Below are positions 1-8,037 of a DNA stretch of 64,000 bases, one piece after another. The notes beneath the pieces were generated by a model, which had not been told where the DNA came from, made no database searches, and saw only the letters and a program-made list of their open reading frames with translations. This DNA comes from Natrarchaeobius chitinivorans (GTDB lineage Archaea > Halobacteriota > Halobacteria > Halobacteriales > Natrialbaceae), in the NCBI RefSeq assembly GCF_003841505.1, contig NZ_REGA01000005.1, positions 1 through 64,000 of the forward strand, in the 5' to 3' direction. How positions within the stretch are numbered: position 1 is the first letter of the stretch; the number at the start of each line of letters is the position of its first letter. A program made the position numbers and the translations under genes.

Positions 1-211
1 CGTAGATGTTCTTGTAGTAGCAGTGCAAAAAGGCACGCATCATCTCGGGTGGTTCATGATCTCGTGTTCGCCCCGTCTCCGCCGGGGCGAACACGTCGAA
101 CTCTTCGAGAAACTCGAAGGAGAGATGCTCAAACAGCGCTAGCGTCTCGGTTTCCACGACATTGAAGAACGTCTCTACCGTAGGATTCTCTTGCAGGGTC
201 GCTGGGCTCAT
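1..211 (-). CDS. IS transposase, N-terminal part (cut by window edge)
   Basis: The reading frame opens with ATG at 211 and runs off the left edge, giving 70 residues. The product begins MSPATLQENPTVETFF and is rich in Phe/Glu, ending in a Cys-Tyr-Tyr motif. From memory this resembles the N-terminus of DDE-type transposases found in many copies in haloarchaeal genomes, but I cannot name the IS family with certainty. The catalytic Asp/Glu residues lie outside the window, so whether the copy is intact cannot be judged. The terminal inverted repeat should lie between 212 and about 260, but only one end is visible. Confidence 0.6.
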   Translation of the reverse strand, partial: MSPATLQENPTVETFFNVVETETLALFEHLSFEFLEEFDVFAPAETGRTRDHEPPEMMRAFLHCYYKNIY

Positions 212-273
212 ACCACCTCAGCGTTCACCCTGCTCTCTGGTATGAGAACTGTTCTATGACACCCTCGAGTCTA

Positions 274-600
274 TCAAAAGGAGAGTTGCTGATCTTCCCG
301 TTTTTCCCCCAGAGCGGGGGGCGTGCGATCGGAGTAATATCTCCGGCCGATCGCTCGGCTGCTAACCATGTTGAACAACGCTTGCCGTGCCTCGTTCGGC
401 GATTCGTACGTTTCGTTCGCAACCGAGCCGAGAATATCGCGGATCGATTCCGTTCCGTTCGAGAATTCGATGACGTGTTCTCCGTGCTCTTCGACGAGTT
501 CGTCGTTCGTAATCGGGTACGACTGCTCTTCGATCTGGCTTGCTAATTCACCGAACTCGATACCGAGTTCCCGATGCGGTACGCTATTGAAATCTGTCAT
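274..600 (-). CDS. DUF5789 family protein
   Basis: A small soluble acidic protein of 108 residues. The central part (PITNDELVEEHGEHVIEF, then ETYESPNEARQALFNMV, then a Gly-Arg-Tyr-Tyr-Ser-Asp-Arg segment) matches the haloarchaeal DUF5789 family as I remember it; usual length is about 90-120 residues and function is unknown. A TATA-like element CATTTGTAAATC (reverse strand of about 627-638) lies about 32 nt upstream of the ATG at 600, so the transcript is probably leaderless and this start is favoured. It stands alone between the IS remnant and a palindromic repeat. Confidence 0.75.
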   Translation of the reverse strand: MTDFNSVPHRELGIEFGELASQIEEQSYPITNDELVEEHGEHVIEFSNGTESIRDILGSVANETYESPNEARQALFNMVSSRAIGRRYYSDRTPPALGEKREDQQLSF

Positions 601-829
601 TGGTGGTCCGGGACTCGTACATCACCGATTTACAAATGTCTGGGGGTATGCCAGCTGGATTGAATTACCGTTTAGATATCTTTCGGGCGATCGTCGGTGA
701 TTATACGGTACCCGTTGAACATCAGTGCATTTCCGTTCTCGAGGTCAGGTCCACCACGACGGGTATACCGAACGCTCGAGTGTGAGCGAGGAGAATCGTT
801 TCGACAGCTGCGATACATCGTCGTGACTC

Positions 830-911
830 ATACGGTTTACTGTACCTGTGTACCGGCGTACCCGCCGCCCGGGTCGCGGGTGCGCCGGCAATGACGTACA
901 GAAAACCGTAT
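830..911. repeat. 82-bp palindromic repeat, copy 1
   Basis: Both ends carry ATACGG/CCGTAT and the inside holds a GC-rich inverted repeat (ACCGGCG.../...GCGCCGG). The last base is also the last base of the TGA stop codon of the gene at 911-1630, so on the coding strand the message reads TGATACGG. In RNA it would fold into one long hairpin directly after the stop. Related copies are at 6205, 21411, 21578, 47607 and 49173. The rest of the spacer 601-829 holds only the DUF5789 promoter. Confidence 0.85.
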
Positions 912-1630
912 CACGCCTTCAGAACCGTCTGTACGTACCGACGGAGGGTGTCGCCGTCGCCGTCCCGCAGTTCGACCGTAAACTGCTTCTGCCCGACGAC
1001 TTCCTCGGCGTCGGCCCGGTCGAACTCGAGTGTAAACGGCGGTGAGCCGTCGGCGCGATCGAGTTCCCGGTTACCCGATAACACGACGACGTGGTCGACC
1101 CTGTCGTCGGTCTCGACGAGACAGGTGACGAGTTGATCGTCGGTCTCACAGTCGACGTCGGCGCTGACGTCCGGGCTTCCGTCACCGCCGACGAACCCGG
1201 TGACGTCGAGCATCATGGGGCCGATCGGTACCGCTCCGAGGACGATGACGACGAGCAAAAACACGGAGAGATTCACCTTCGAGGCGTGTCTGGAGAACGC
1301 TCGTGCGACCGGATGGTTCGCTGTCCGTCTGAGTCTGATTGCGAGCGGGACGACGACCATGTGCGTAAGCGGGCCCCACAGGATGAGGACGAACCCGTAG
1401 GCCATCACGTACGTCAGCCACCCCCACTCCGACTGGAACGAGTAGAGGAGGGAAGTCGCCACCCACAGGAAAAAGCCGAAGAAGACGAGCGTCCCGCTTT
1501 TCAACCACCGCCAGACTGGCGTGTTCGTGTAGTAGACGCTGAGTAGGTCTCGCCACAGGCGTCGTGGGATCCCTCCGAGTCGTACGAGAACCGATCTGAT
1601 TGTGTTCGACGTATCGTCGTTCGAATCCAT
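911..1630 (-). CDS. Membrane protein with C-terminal exported domain, last gene of heme-copper operon
   Basis: I do not recognise this 239-residue protein. A basic N-terminal stretch is followed by three hydrophobic segments (about residues 44-62, 72-95 and 118-140). A polar acidic domain of about 95 residues follows, with two cysteines, probably beta-rich and on the outer face. It follows subunit I by 26 bp on the same strand, so it is probably cotranscribed and may be an accessory subunit or assembly factor. An in-frame upstream ATG at 1675 would overlap the preceding gene, so the ATG at 1630 is preferred. The palindromic repeat at 830-911 follows its stop directly and may serve as terminator. 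Confidence 0.6.
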   Translation of the reverse strand: MDSNDDTSNTIRSVLVRLGGIPRRLWRDLLSVYYTNTPVWRWLKSGTLVFFGFFLWVATSLLYSFQSEWGWLTYVMAYGFVLILWGPLTHMVVVPLAIRLRRTANHPVARAFSRHASKVNLSVFLLVVIVLGAVPIGPMMLDVTGFVGGDGSPDVSADVDCETDDQLVTCLVETDDRVDHVVVLSGNRELDRADGSPPFTLEFDRADAEEVVGQKQFTVELRDGDGDTLRRYVQTVLKA

Positions 1631-1656
1631 TGTGTGAAGCGGGTTGGAATCGGTGG

Positions 1657-3405
1657 TTAGAGGCCGATCGACCACAGCTGCGAGAGCAGATACCAGTTGA
1701 GCGCCCAGGTGACGACGAAGACCCCCATGAACACGAGGGTCAGGACGAACGTTCCCCGCATCTCGTAGGCGTGGACAGGGTCGCTGGCTCCGCCCTCCGG
1801 CTTCAGGGTTCCGTCGGGGAGCAACCGTTCGGCAGCCTCGCCGTCGCCGTTTCGTTTTCCGAACAGCAACGTCGCGAGCGCGATGACGAGAAACAGCGCA
1901 CCGGAGACGACCGCGAGCATGGCGAACACCCCAAATACGTTGAACAGCGGGGCAGCCGCCACGAGGTTGAACTCGGTACCGGGGATGTTCTCGACGACCT
2001 CGGCGACCCGGCGCGGAACGCCGTAGAGCAAGCCGACGTACATCATCATCAGCGCCGTGATTCCCATCGTCGACGCGAAGAGGTAGGGCCAGAGGCTAGC
2101 GAGGCGCGGTAACGCGAGTTTCCGGTCGAACGACGTCTGGAGCAAGAACAGGATCAACCCCATGAACGCGAACGTCGTGCCGAGGACGACGGTGCCGTGG
2201 AAGTGGCCGACGGTCGCGAACGTGTTCTGCCAGGTCATGTTCAGCTGGAGCTGTCCCATGACGACGCCGGTGATGCCGCCGATGAACCCGAACAGGATCA
2301 CCGACAGCACGACCGACGAGAACACGGGATTGTGCCACGGCGCGGAGGTGAGCCAGCCGAACAGGCCGCCGCCTTTCCCTCGCTTTCGACGGCCGGCCTC
2401 GAGTCCGGCGGGGATCGCGAACGCGTGGATCATGCTCGCGAAGGCAGCGCCGTAGAACGCGTAGGAGGTGTTGAACAGCCGCCAGCCGAGTTCGACGACC
2501 GGCTCGGAGAGCAGGTGGTGGGCGGCACCGAGGTTGATGAAGAACAGATAGAGGATAAACGCGGTACGCGAGACCTTCTCCGAGACGACCTCGGCTCCGC
2601 CGACGACGTGGGTCAGGAAGTACCAGACGGTGATCATCGCGACGAGGTTTATCTGCTGGGTGCCGTGGCCGACGATCCAGTAGACGTGGCGGTACACCGA
2701 GGCGTCGATCGACGAGATGATCTCGACCCGCCAGAGCAGCGCGTAGGTGAAGACGGCCAGTCCGCCGAGGATCGCCTGGACGGCGATGATCGACGTGACG
2801 AAGGCGCCGAACGCGACGAGTGGGAGCGTTTTCCCCGGATTCTCTCGTTTCTCCTGCCACATCGAGAGGAAAAACGGGAGGGCGGCGATCGTCGCCCCGA
2901 GGAGGAACACGACCGCGCCCACGTAGAACAGCGGCGCGGACGGAAGCGGGGCGTACGCGGTGAGCAACGGCGCCTGATCCGGTGGCGTGGTGGTCCAGAT
3001 CGCGTAGTTGACCAACACTGCACCGGCGACCATGGTTCCCCAACCGGCTTTCGCGACGGTCGTGATCGGGAGTTTACGCCCGAGGACCAGCGGCCCGCCG
3101 ACGTAGAGGATCGAGATCTCCATGAACACCATCCAGAAGATCAGCAGGTTCCAGGCGTGCATGCTGAGGTGGATGTAGAAGTCGGCCGGCTCGAGCAGCC
3201 CGACGAGTTCCCACCTGGTCAGCGGGACCGTGATCGCGAACAGTCCGCCCACGAGCAACGCGACGACCGCCGTGAGCCCGAATAGTTTCGCGTAATTTTC
3301 CGTCGAACTGTGGATCTCGAGTCCGGTCACCGAACACGTCCGCCAGCCGTCGTCGTCGTACTCGTGATCGAACAGCCCGAGGACGTCCAGCCTCGAGGCG
3401 TTCAT
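1657..3405 (-). CDS. Heme-copper oxidoreductase subunit I, B-type-like, lacking the active-site tyrosine
   Basis: A polytopic protein of 582 residues and the catalytic subunit of a terminal heme-copper enzyme. Ligand histidines are all visible: H83 (SMHAWN, low-spin heme), H247 (VGHGTQQ, CuB), H296-H297 (GAAHHLL, CuB), and H401 and H403 (VGHFHG, high-spin and low-spin heme). Flanking sequence aligns with Thermus ba3 oxidase, a B-type enzyme. In oxygen reductases the residue four after the first CuB histidine is a tyrosine cross-linked to it; here that position is Q251. Loss of this Tyr with retention of the histidines is known for nitric oxide reductase-like families (cNOR/qNOR and the eNOR, sNOR, gNOR and nNOR groups). 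The ATG at 3405 overlaps the TGA of the CuA subunit, implying translational coupling. Likely substrate is NO or O2; the sequence favours NO but does not prove it. Confidence 0.85.
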   Translation of the reverse strand: MNASRLDVLGLFDHEYDDDGWRTCSVTGLEIHSSTENYAKLFGLTAVVALLVGGLFAITVPLTRWELVGLLEPADFYIHLSMHAWNLLIFWMVFMEISILYVGGPLVLGRKLPITTVAKAGWGTMVAGAVLVNYAIWTTTPPDQAPLLTAYAPLPSAPLFYVGAVVFLLGATIAALPFFLSMWQEKRENPGKTLPLVAFGAFVTSIIAVQAILGGLAVFTYALLWRVEIISSIDASVYRHVYWIVGHGTQQINLVAMITVWYFLTHVVGGAEVVSEKVSRTAFILYLFFINLGAAHHLLSEPVVELGWRLFNTSYAFYGAAFASMIHAFAIPAGLEAGRRKRGKGGGLFGWLTSAPWHNPVFSSVVLSVILFGFIGGITGVVMGQLQLNMTWQNTFATVGHFHGTVVLGTTFAFMGLILFLLQTSFDRKLALPRLASLWPYLFASTMGITALMMMYVGLLYGVPRRVAEVVENIPGTEFNLVAAAPLFNVFGVFAMLAVVSGALFLVIALATLLFGKRNGDGEAAERLLPDGTLKPEGGASDPVHAYEMRGTFVLTLVFMGVFVVTWALNWYLLSQLWSIGL

Positions 3406-3947
3406 TCGTCGTCCACCACCGTGAACGTGCCGTGCATACTTCGGTGACCGTCGCCACAAAACTCCGAACAGATGACGTGGTACTCGCCGGGTTCGTCGAA
3501 CGTCATCGGGACGATCCACTCGTATCCCGGGAGGATGTCGAAGTTCATCTGCGCCGAGAGGTTGTGCTCGGGTCTGATGTTCGTCGCGTGCTGGACGTCG
3601 TAGGAGCTAAAGTGAAACTGGTACTGGGTTCCGGTCTCGAGAACCGCCGGTAACCCGTCCCACTGGAACCGCTGGCCCGCGATGTAGACGTGTTCGTCGG
3701 CCGGAACGTAGCCGCCGTCGGTCTCCTCGGCCGCTTCCTTGTACTGATCTACTTTTTCGCGGAACTGCTCGGGAGAGATTTCGTAGGTATCGCCCGTCGG
3801 GTTCTGGTCGCCGGCCCGAACCCAGCCGCTCATCCAGCTGAACAGGAACAGCGACCAGACCCCAGCAATGCCGAGCCAGATCGTTTCGCGCCGGTTCACG
3901 GACTCGCTCCACCAGTCCCCTTCCGGGGGATCGATCGGAGACGTCAC
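3402..3947 (-). CDS. Heme-copper oxidoreductase subunit II with CuA site
   Basis: 181 residues, starting with GTG at 3947. One transmembrane anchor (about residues 22-40) is followed by a cupredoxin domain outside the membrane. The CuA ligands are present: H120 (YDVQHATN), then C160, C164, H168 and M171 in CSEFCGDGHRSM. It accepts electrons from a soluble donor such as halocyanin or cytochrome c and passes them to subunit I. The presence of CuA separates this complex from cNOR, which uses a cytochrome c subunit, and from quinol oxidases. It lies 4 bp after the small subunit and overlaps subunit I by 4 bp, so the three are an operon. Confidence 0.9.
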   Translation of the reverse strand: MTSPIDPPEGDWWSESVNRRETIWLGIAGVWSLFLFSWMSGWVRAGDQNPTGDTYEISPEQFREKVDQYKEAAEETDGGYVPADEHVYIAGQRFQWDGLPAVLETGTQYQFHFSSYDVQHATNIRPEHNLSAQMNFDILPGYEWIVPMTFDEPGEYHVICSEFCGDGHRSMHGTFTVVDDE

Positions 3948-3951
3948 GGAA

Positions 3952-4098
3952 TCACCCCGAGGGAACCGCGGCGATGTCGATCATCGCCCACCCGAGATAG
4001 ACGACGAAAAAGAAAATCGTCGCCAGGGCGGCCAGAAGCCATATTTTGTTGTACAGCCGCTGCATGAGCGGTATTTCGTCGGTCGGTTGGTGTGCCAT
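3952..4098 (-). CDS. Small single-span subunit of heme-copper enzyme (CbaD-like)
   Basis: 48 residues starting at the ATG at 4098. A short polar N-terminus is followed by one hydrophobic helix of about 25 residues (LAALATIFFFVVYLGWAM). Position and size match the small first subunit (CbaD) of haloarchaeal ba3-type operons such as that of Natronomonas, where the order is also small subunit, CuA subunit, subunit I. It is the first gene of the operon, and its stop is 4 bp before the GTG of subunit II. Assignment rests on context and topology rather than on sequence identity. Confidence 0.7.
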   Translation of the reverse strand: MAHQPTDEIPLMQRLYNKIWLLAALATIFFFVVYLGWAMIDIAAVPSG

Positions 4099-4138
4099 CT
4101 TCGTTGGAATCTGATCGGTACGGACCGTGGGTATTGCC

Positions 4139-4148
4139 ACGAATATAT
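4139..4148 (-). promoter_or_regulatory. TATA element of the heme-copper operon
   Basis: The reverse strand reads GCGAATATATTCGTG. The TATA centre at about 4143 predicts transcription near 4116-4120, leaving a leader of about 20 nt before the ATG at 4098. It lies just after the stop of the DUF3054 gene, so the operon has its own promoter. Confidence 0.55.
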
Positions 4149-4157
4149 TCGCCCGAG

Positions 4158-4601
4158 TCACGTGAGACGGGGAATCGACACCGCGACCAGTATTCGCCAC
4201 GAGAGAACGAACCCGAGTCCGACGACGAGATTGACGAGCACGAACTCGACGGGCGCACCGCCGTGAAAGAACGGTGTCGCCCGGATTCCGGCTCCGAGCA
4301 CCGATACGACGATCCAGGCCAGCGAAGCGACTCCAAGCGTTCGTCGGACCGACCGAAGCGTCCTCGAGGCGTACGCGCCGACGATCGGCGCGACGATCAG
4401 CCACGCGAGGAGGAACGGAAGCGCGGTTTGGATCGCGTACACGGGATGTGACGTCGGCGAGATCTGGTGCATCAACAGCCCGAGAACGACGAACGCTGCA
4501 AGGATCACGACGTCACCTACAGCGACGAACACGGCGGATACCGGCGGACGAAACGAATCACGAGACGGCGACGATCCCATCGTCAGTCGACGTCGGAGCA
4601 T
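4158..4601 (-). CDS. DUF3054 membrane protein
   Basis: 147 residues with four predicted membrane helices (about 22-42, 52-74, 85-103 and 118-140). The pattern, including the HP-Y-I-Q-T-ALPFLLAW segment and the GAYASRT loop, fits the DUF3054 family, common in actinobacteria and haloarchaea. Function is unknown. An internal ATG at 4580 is a possible alternative start. It lies just upstream of the respiratory operon on the same strand, but the TATA box between them suggests separate transcription. Confidence 0.75.
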   Translation of the reverse strand: MLRRRLTMGSSPSRDSFRPPVSAVFVAVGDVVILAAFVVLGLLMHQISPTSHPVYAIQTALPFLLAWLIVAPIVGAYASRTLRSVRRTLGVASLAWIVVSVLGAGIRATPFFHGGAPVEFVLVNLVVGLGFVLSWRILVAVSIPRLT

Positions 4602-4660
4602 TACTCGTCGTAGGTCGCCCGACCGTCTCGTCGGTTGTCCCGAACTGGTTCGCTCGAGGC

Positions 4661-4764
4661 GAGTCGGCGAGTACGTTCCTGGAATCGCAGCGTCGAAGAC
4701 GTTCCTGGAATCAGATAGCCGAATACGTTCCTGGAATCGGATCGCCGAATATGTTCGCGGGAAA
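4661..4764. repeat. 26-bp tandem repeat, four units
   Basis: Four consecutive 26-bp units share the core ACGTTCCTGGAATC. The first three match closely and the fourth has drifted (ATGTTCGCGGGAAA). The array fills the spacer between the divergent DUF3054 and ctaB genes, so it lies in a shared promoter region. The last unit contains GAATATGTT, a possible TATA element for ctaB. Confidence 0.85.
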
Positions 4765-4795
4765 ACACGGGGTGTTCCCGCCGTGATGTGCGATC

Positions 4796-6205
4796 ATGAA
4801 CCGGCCATCGTTTACGTCGCTTCTCCTCTGGGTAACAGTCGGTACTTACTTGCTCGTCTCTCTGGGCGCGGCCGGTGCGGGAACGTCGCTTCCGGCGTCC
4901 GTGACGATCGCTCACCACGCGACCGCAGGCGTCGTCGGCGTCCTCCTCCTCGCGGTGGTCGCCGTCGCCTGGATACGACGCGTGCCGATGCCGGTTCGGA
5001 CCGGCGTGACGCTCGCACTAGCGCTGTATCCCGTCCAGGCGGCTCTGGGCTATCTGCACGCGGGTACCGCCGGCGACTCGTTCGCGGTCGGTCACCTCCT
5101 CGGCGGGATCGCGATCTTCGTCGCGCTCTTGCTCACGCTCACGTGGCACCTCGACAGCGTCGATTTTCCGTCCGCGAACCCCACCGAACCGGTCACACCA
5201 TCTCGCCTCGAGACGCCGGCGGAGTCGACGGACGCAACGACGGGACCGGGCGAACGGGAGAACCCGGCGACCGAGGGAGTCGTCGCCTCGAGCGACGAAT
5301 CGGCGACCGATGCTCCCGACGGCCGTCTCCACGCAGTAGGACGCACTGTGCTCGCGTACGCCGAGTTGATGAAACTCCGCCTCGCCTGGTTGCTGTGTTT
5401 GCTCGCGCTCGCGGGGATGGGACTCGCGACTGCGACCGGAGCCCCCCTCGAGGGCGTGACGGTCGTGACGACGCTCACCGCTGGCATCCTCGCGATCGGC
5501 GCGAGCGGAACGTTCAATCACGTGTACGAACGCGACCGCGACCGGAAGATGTCCCGAACCGCGGATCGCCCCGTCGTCACCGACCGGGTTTCACCCCGTC
5601 GCGCGTTCGTCTTCGGGATCGCCCTCGCCGTCGTCTCGCTCGGGCTGATGGTCGCACTCGTCAACGCGCTCTCCGCGTTGCTGACGGCGGCTGCGATCGT
5701 CTACTACAGCTTCGTCTACACCGTCGTTCTCAAACCGAACACGACCTGGAACATCGCGATCGGCGGCGGGTCGGGGGCGTTGCCCGCACTCATCGGATGG
5801 GCGGCCGTAACCGGTGGGATCGGGCTCCCCGCGATCGTGCTCGCGGGGATCGTCGTCCTCTGGACGCCCGCTCACTTCTACAACCTCGCCATCGCCCACG
5901 CCGAGGATTACGCCGCCGGCGGCTACCCGATGTTGCCGGTCGTTCGGAGCGTCGCTCTGACGCGAAGACGCATCCTCTACTCGATGGGTGCCACGCTCCT
6001 CGCAACCGTCCTCCTGATCGGGATCACCGACCTCGGACCGATCGCCGCGGGCGTCTCGGCTCTCTTCGGCGGGGCGTTCGTCTGGACCGTCGCCCGCCAG
6101 TACCGAGAAACCAGCACGCGTGCCGCCTACCGGTCGTTTCACGCCTCGAACGCGTACCTCGGTGCGCTCCTCGCGGTCGTTCTCCTCGAGTTTCTCGTTC
6201 TGTGA
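4796..6205 (+). CDS. ctaB: Heme O synthase (protoheme IX farnesyltransferase) with CtaA-like N-terminal domain
   Basis: 469 residues. The C-terminal 290 residues are a UbiA-type prenyltransferase that adds farnesyl to heme B. The first Asp-rich motif is at NHVYERDRDRKM and is followed by RTADRP; the second region is AHFYNLAIAHAEDY. The first Asp of the usual DxxxD is Glu here. The N-terminal 120 residues hold four further helices with a His-His pair in helix 2 (IAHHATAG) and a His in helix 4 (VGHLLGG). This looks like half of a heme A synthase (CtaA). A polar linker of about 60 residues joins the two. The gene lies divergent to the heme-copper operon and presumably supplies its heme. The stop codon shares a base with a palindromic repeat. 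Confidence 0.92.
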   Translation: MNRPSFTSLLLWVTVGTYLLVSLGAAGAGTSLPASVTIAHHATAGVVGVLLLAVVAVAWIRRVPMPVRTGVTLALALYPVQAALGYLHAGTAGDSFAVGHLLGGIAIFVALLLTLTWHLDSVDFPSANPTEPVTPSRLETPAESTDATTGPGERENPATEGVVASSDESATDAPDGRLHAVGRTVLAYAELMKLRLAWLLCLLALAGMGLATATGAPLEGVTVVTTLTAGILAIGASGTFNHVYERDRDRKMSRTADRPVVTDRVSPRRAFVFGIALAVVSLGLMVALVNALSALLTAAAIVYYSFVYTVVLKPNTTWNIAIGGGSGALPALIGWAAVTGGIGLPAIVLAGIVVLWTPAHFYNLAIAHAEDYAAGGYPMLPVVRSVALTRRRILYSMGATLLATVLLIGITDLGPIAAGVSALFGGAFVWTVARQYRETSTRAAYRSFHASNAYLGALLAVVLLEFLVL

Positions 6206-6286
6206 TACGGACTGCTGTAAGTCATTACCGGAGTGACCGCGGGACGGGGTCCGGTCGCTCCGGTACACGGGTACAGCAATCCGTAT
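6205..6286. repeat. 82-bp palindromic repeat, copy 2
   Basis: It begins with the A of the ctaB stop (TGATACGG) and ends with ATCCGTAT. The inner arms GGAGTGACCGCGGG and CCGGTCGCTCC pair with each other. It has the same relation to a stop codon as copies 1 and 4. The remaining spacer to 6521 holds no gene that I can support. Confidence 0.88.
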
Positions 6287-6521
6287 AAAACAGTCCACTG
6301 GCGGTCTTTTTCGGCGCGCTCGGAACCCGTCCGGACGTGTCGACGAACGGAGACAGCAGTCCGCGGCCCGTCCGGACTACTGTGTGTGAGTCCCGCGAAA
6401 CGCGCTCGGTGACTCGAGTCTTCGGAGGCGACGCGAGATCGGAACGCACCCATCGTCTCGCGTCACCCGCCGGTTCCGATCGAGTTGCGCCGTCACCCGT
6501 CTACCCGAGAGTCAAATAACG

Positions 6522-6548
6522 TACTTTGAAGTACGATACTTCAGAGTA
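6522..6548. promoter_or_regulatory. 27-bp palindrome upstream of the ATPase gene
   Basis: The left arm TACTTTGAAGTA and right arm TACTTCAGAGTA form a nearly perfect inverted repeat centred at 6535. A TATA-like GGTATTTTG follows at about 6560-6568, some 27 nt before the ATG at 6593. The palindrome therefore sits immediately upstream of the core promoter, where an archaeal activator or autoregulator would bind. Confidence 0.6.
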
Positions 6549-6592
6549 TGATTATCGAAGGTATTTTGTTCGATGCCGCGGGACTAGCGGCT

Positions 6593-7984
6593 ATGACTGA
6601 GTTCGTCAATCGGACGGAAGAACTCTCCCGGCTTTCCGAACTCTACAATTCGGACGAGGCGGAGTTGGCGGTGATCTTCGGTCGGCGGCGCCTCGGGAAA
6701 ACCGAACTCGTCAAACAGTCTCTCGACGGACGCGACGACGCGGTCCTGTACCAGGCAAAGCAGAAAACGAGCGCGTTACAGCTTCAGCAGTTCATCGACG
6801 TCGCGTCGAACGCGTATCCCGGAATCGGACGGATTCGCGAGGACTGGGAGTCCGTTCTCGGATATCTCGCCGAGCAGGATGCGATCGTCGTCCTCGACGA
6901 GTTTCCGTACCTGGTCGAGCAAGACGACAGCCTCCCCTCCGTGTTGCAGGCGATGTTCGATCACGAACTCGACGACTCCGGTGTCACGTTCGTCCTCGTC
7001 GGCTCGTCGATCAGTATGATGGAAGAAGCCGCGTTGCTCGGAAACAGTCCGCTGTACGGCCGCTCCTCGTTGAAGTTGGACATCAGACAACTCCCGTTCG
7101 GCGCGGCGATGGAGTTCGTGCCGGAGAGCGACACGGCAGCGGAGCAGGTGTTTACGTGGGGCGTCTTCGGCGGCGTTCCGTACTATCTCGAGGAGGTGGA
7201 TCCGGACGGAACGCTCGAGGAGAACGTTGAACGGACGATCCTGTCCCGGCACGGAACGTTACACGACGAACCCGACTACGTTCTTCGGATGGAACTCACG
7301 GAACCGACGCGCTACTTTTCTATTCTGGAAGCGATCGCCGGCGGAAACACGAGTCGAAACGAGATCGCCGGAGCGACGGGCATCGATTACAACCAACTGT
7401 CGAAGTACGTGAACCGTCTCTCGCGGTTGCGGCTGGTCGATCAACGCGTTCCGGTTACCGAACGAAAGGAACGGAGCAAGCGAAGCCGCTACCGCATCCG
7501 CGATCAGTTCTTCCGCTTCTGGTTTCGCTTCGTCTACGGAAGCGGCGACAGATACGAGGACTTCGGGGACGACGCGTTCGAGACGCTCATCGAACCGGAA
7601 CTTGCAGACTTCGTCAGCGACTCGTTCGAGGATCTCTGCTGTCGCGCTCTTCGAACGCTGTACCCCGAACACACGATCACGGACGTCGGTCAGTGGTGGT
7701 ACAGAGAACACGAAGTCGACGTGGTGGGGCTGACGAACGAGGACGTCCTGATCGCCGGAGAGTGCAAATTCCAGCGGTCGCCGCTGGGCTACGACGCGTT
7801 CTCGAGGCTTCGAACCCACGTCGAGGAACTTCGATGGTCGCCACCTGCGGGCGGAGAACGGGACCACGAGTACGCGTTGTTCTCTCGGAGCGGCTTCACA
7901 CCGGCCGTCGAGGAAGCGGCGGAAGAACGGGACGATCTCCGTCTATTCACCGTCGACGACGTCGTAACGGCGCTGAAATCGTGA
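6593..7984 (+). CDS. Archaeal AAA ATPase with C-terminal DUF234 nuclease-like domain
   Basis: 463 residues. An archaeal STAND/AAA ATPase domain comes first: Walker A GRRRLGKT at residues 30-37, and Walker B VVLDEFPYL with D102 and E103. A winged-helix segment follows (about 260-310, NEIAGATGIDYNQLSKYVNRL). The C-terminal DUF234 domain shows a PD-(D/E)xK-like signature, EVDVVG followed by GECKF. An upstream in-frame ATG at 6548 lies inside the promoter palindrome, and the TATA element at about 6564 supports the leaderless ATG at 6593. The family is abundant in archaea, often strain-variable, and its role is unclear. No partner gene adjoins it. Confidence 0.85.
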   Translation: MTEFVNRTEELSRLSELYNSDEAELAVIFGRRRLGKTELVKQSLDGRDDAVLYQAKQKTSALQLQQFIDVASNAYPGIGRIREDWESVLGYLAEQDAIVVLDEFPYLVEQDDSLPSVLQAMFDHELDDSGVTFVLVGSSISMMEEAALLGNSPLYGRSSLKLDIRQLPFGAAMEFVPESDTAAEQVFTWGVFGGVPYYLEEVDPDGTLEENVERTILSRHGTLHDEPDYVLRMELTEPTRYFSILEAIAGGNTSRNEIAGATGIDYNQLSKYVNRLSRLRLVDQRVPVTERKERSKRSRYRIRDQFFRFWFRFVYGSGDRYEDFGDDAFETLIEPELADFVSDSFEDLCCRALRTLYPEHTITDVGQWWYREHEVDVVGLTNEDVLIAGECKFQRSPLGYDAFSRLRTHVEELRWSPPAGGERDHEYALFSRSGFTPAVEEAAEERDDLRLFTVDDVVTALKS

Positions 7985-8037
7985 CGTCGATCGGCCAGCC
8001 GAATACCCGATCGGGATCGTCGAGGTCGGACAATGGC

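Noticed and set aside
4783-6288. 501-codon plus-strand frame over ctaB
   Set aside because: Same strand, other frame; the product is an Arg-rich low-complexity sequence typical of frame shadows, while ctaB has clear motifs.
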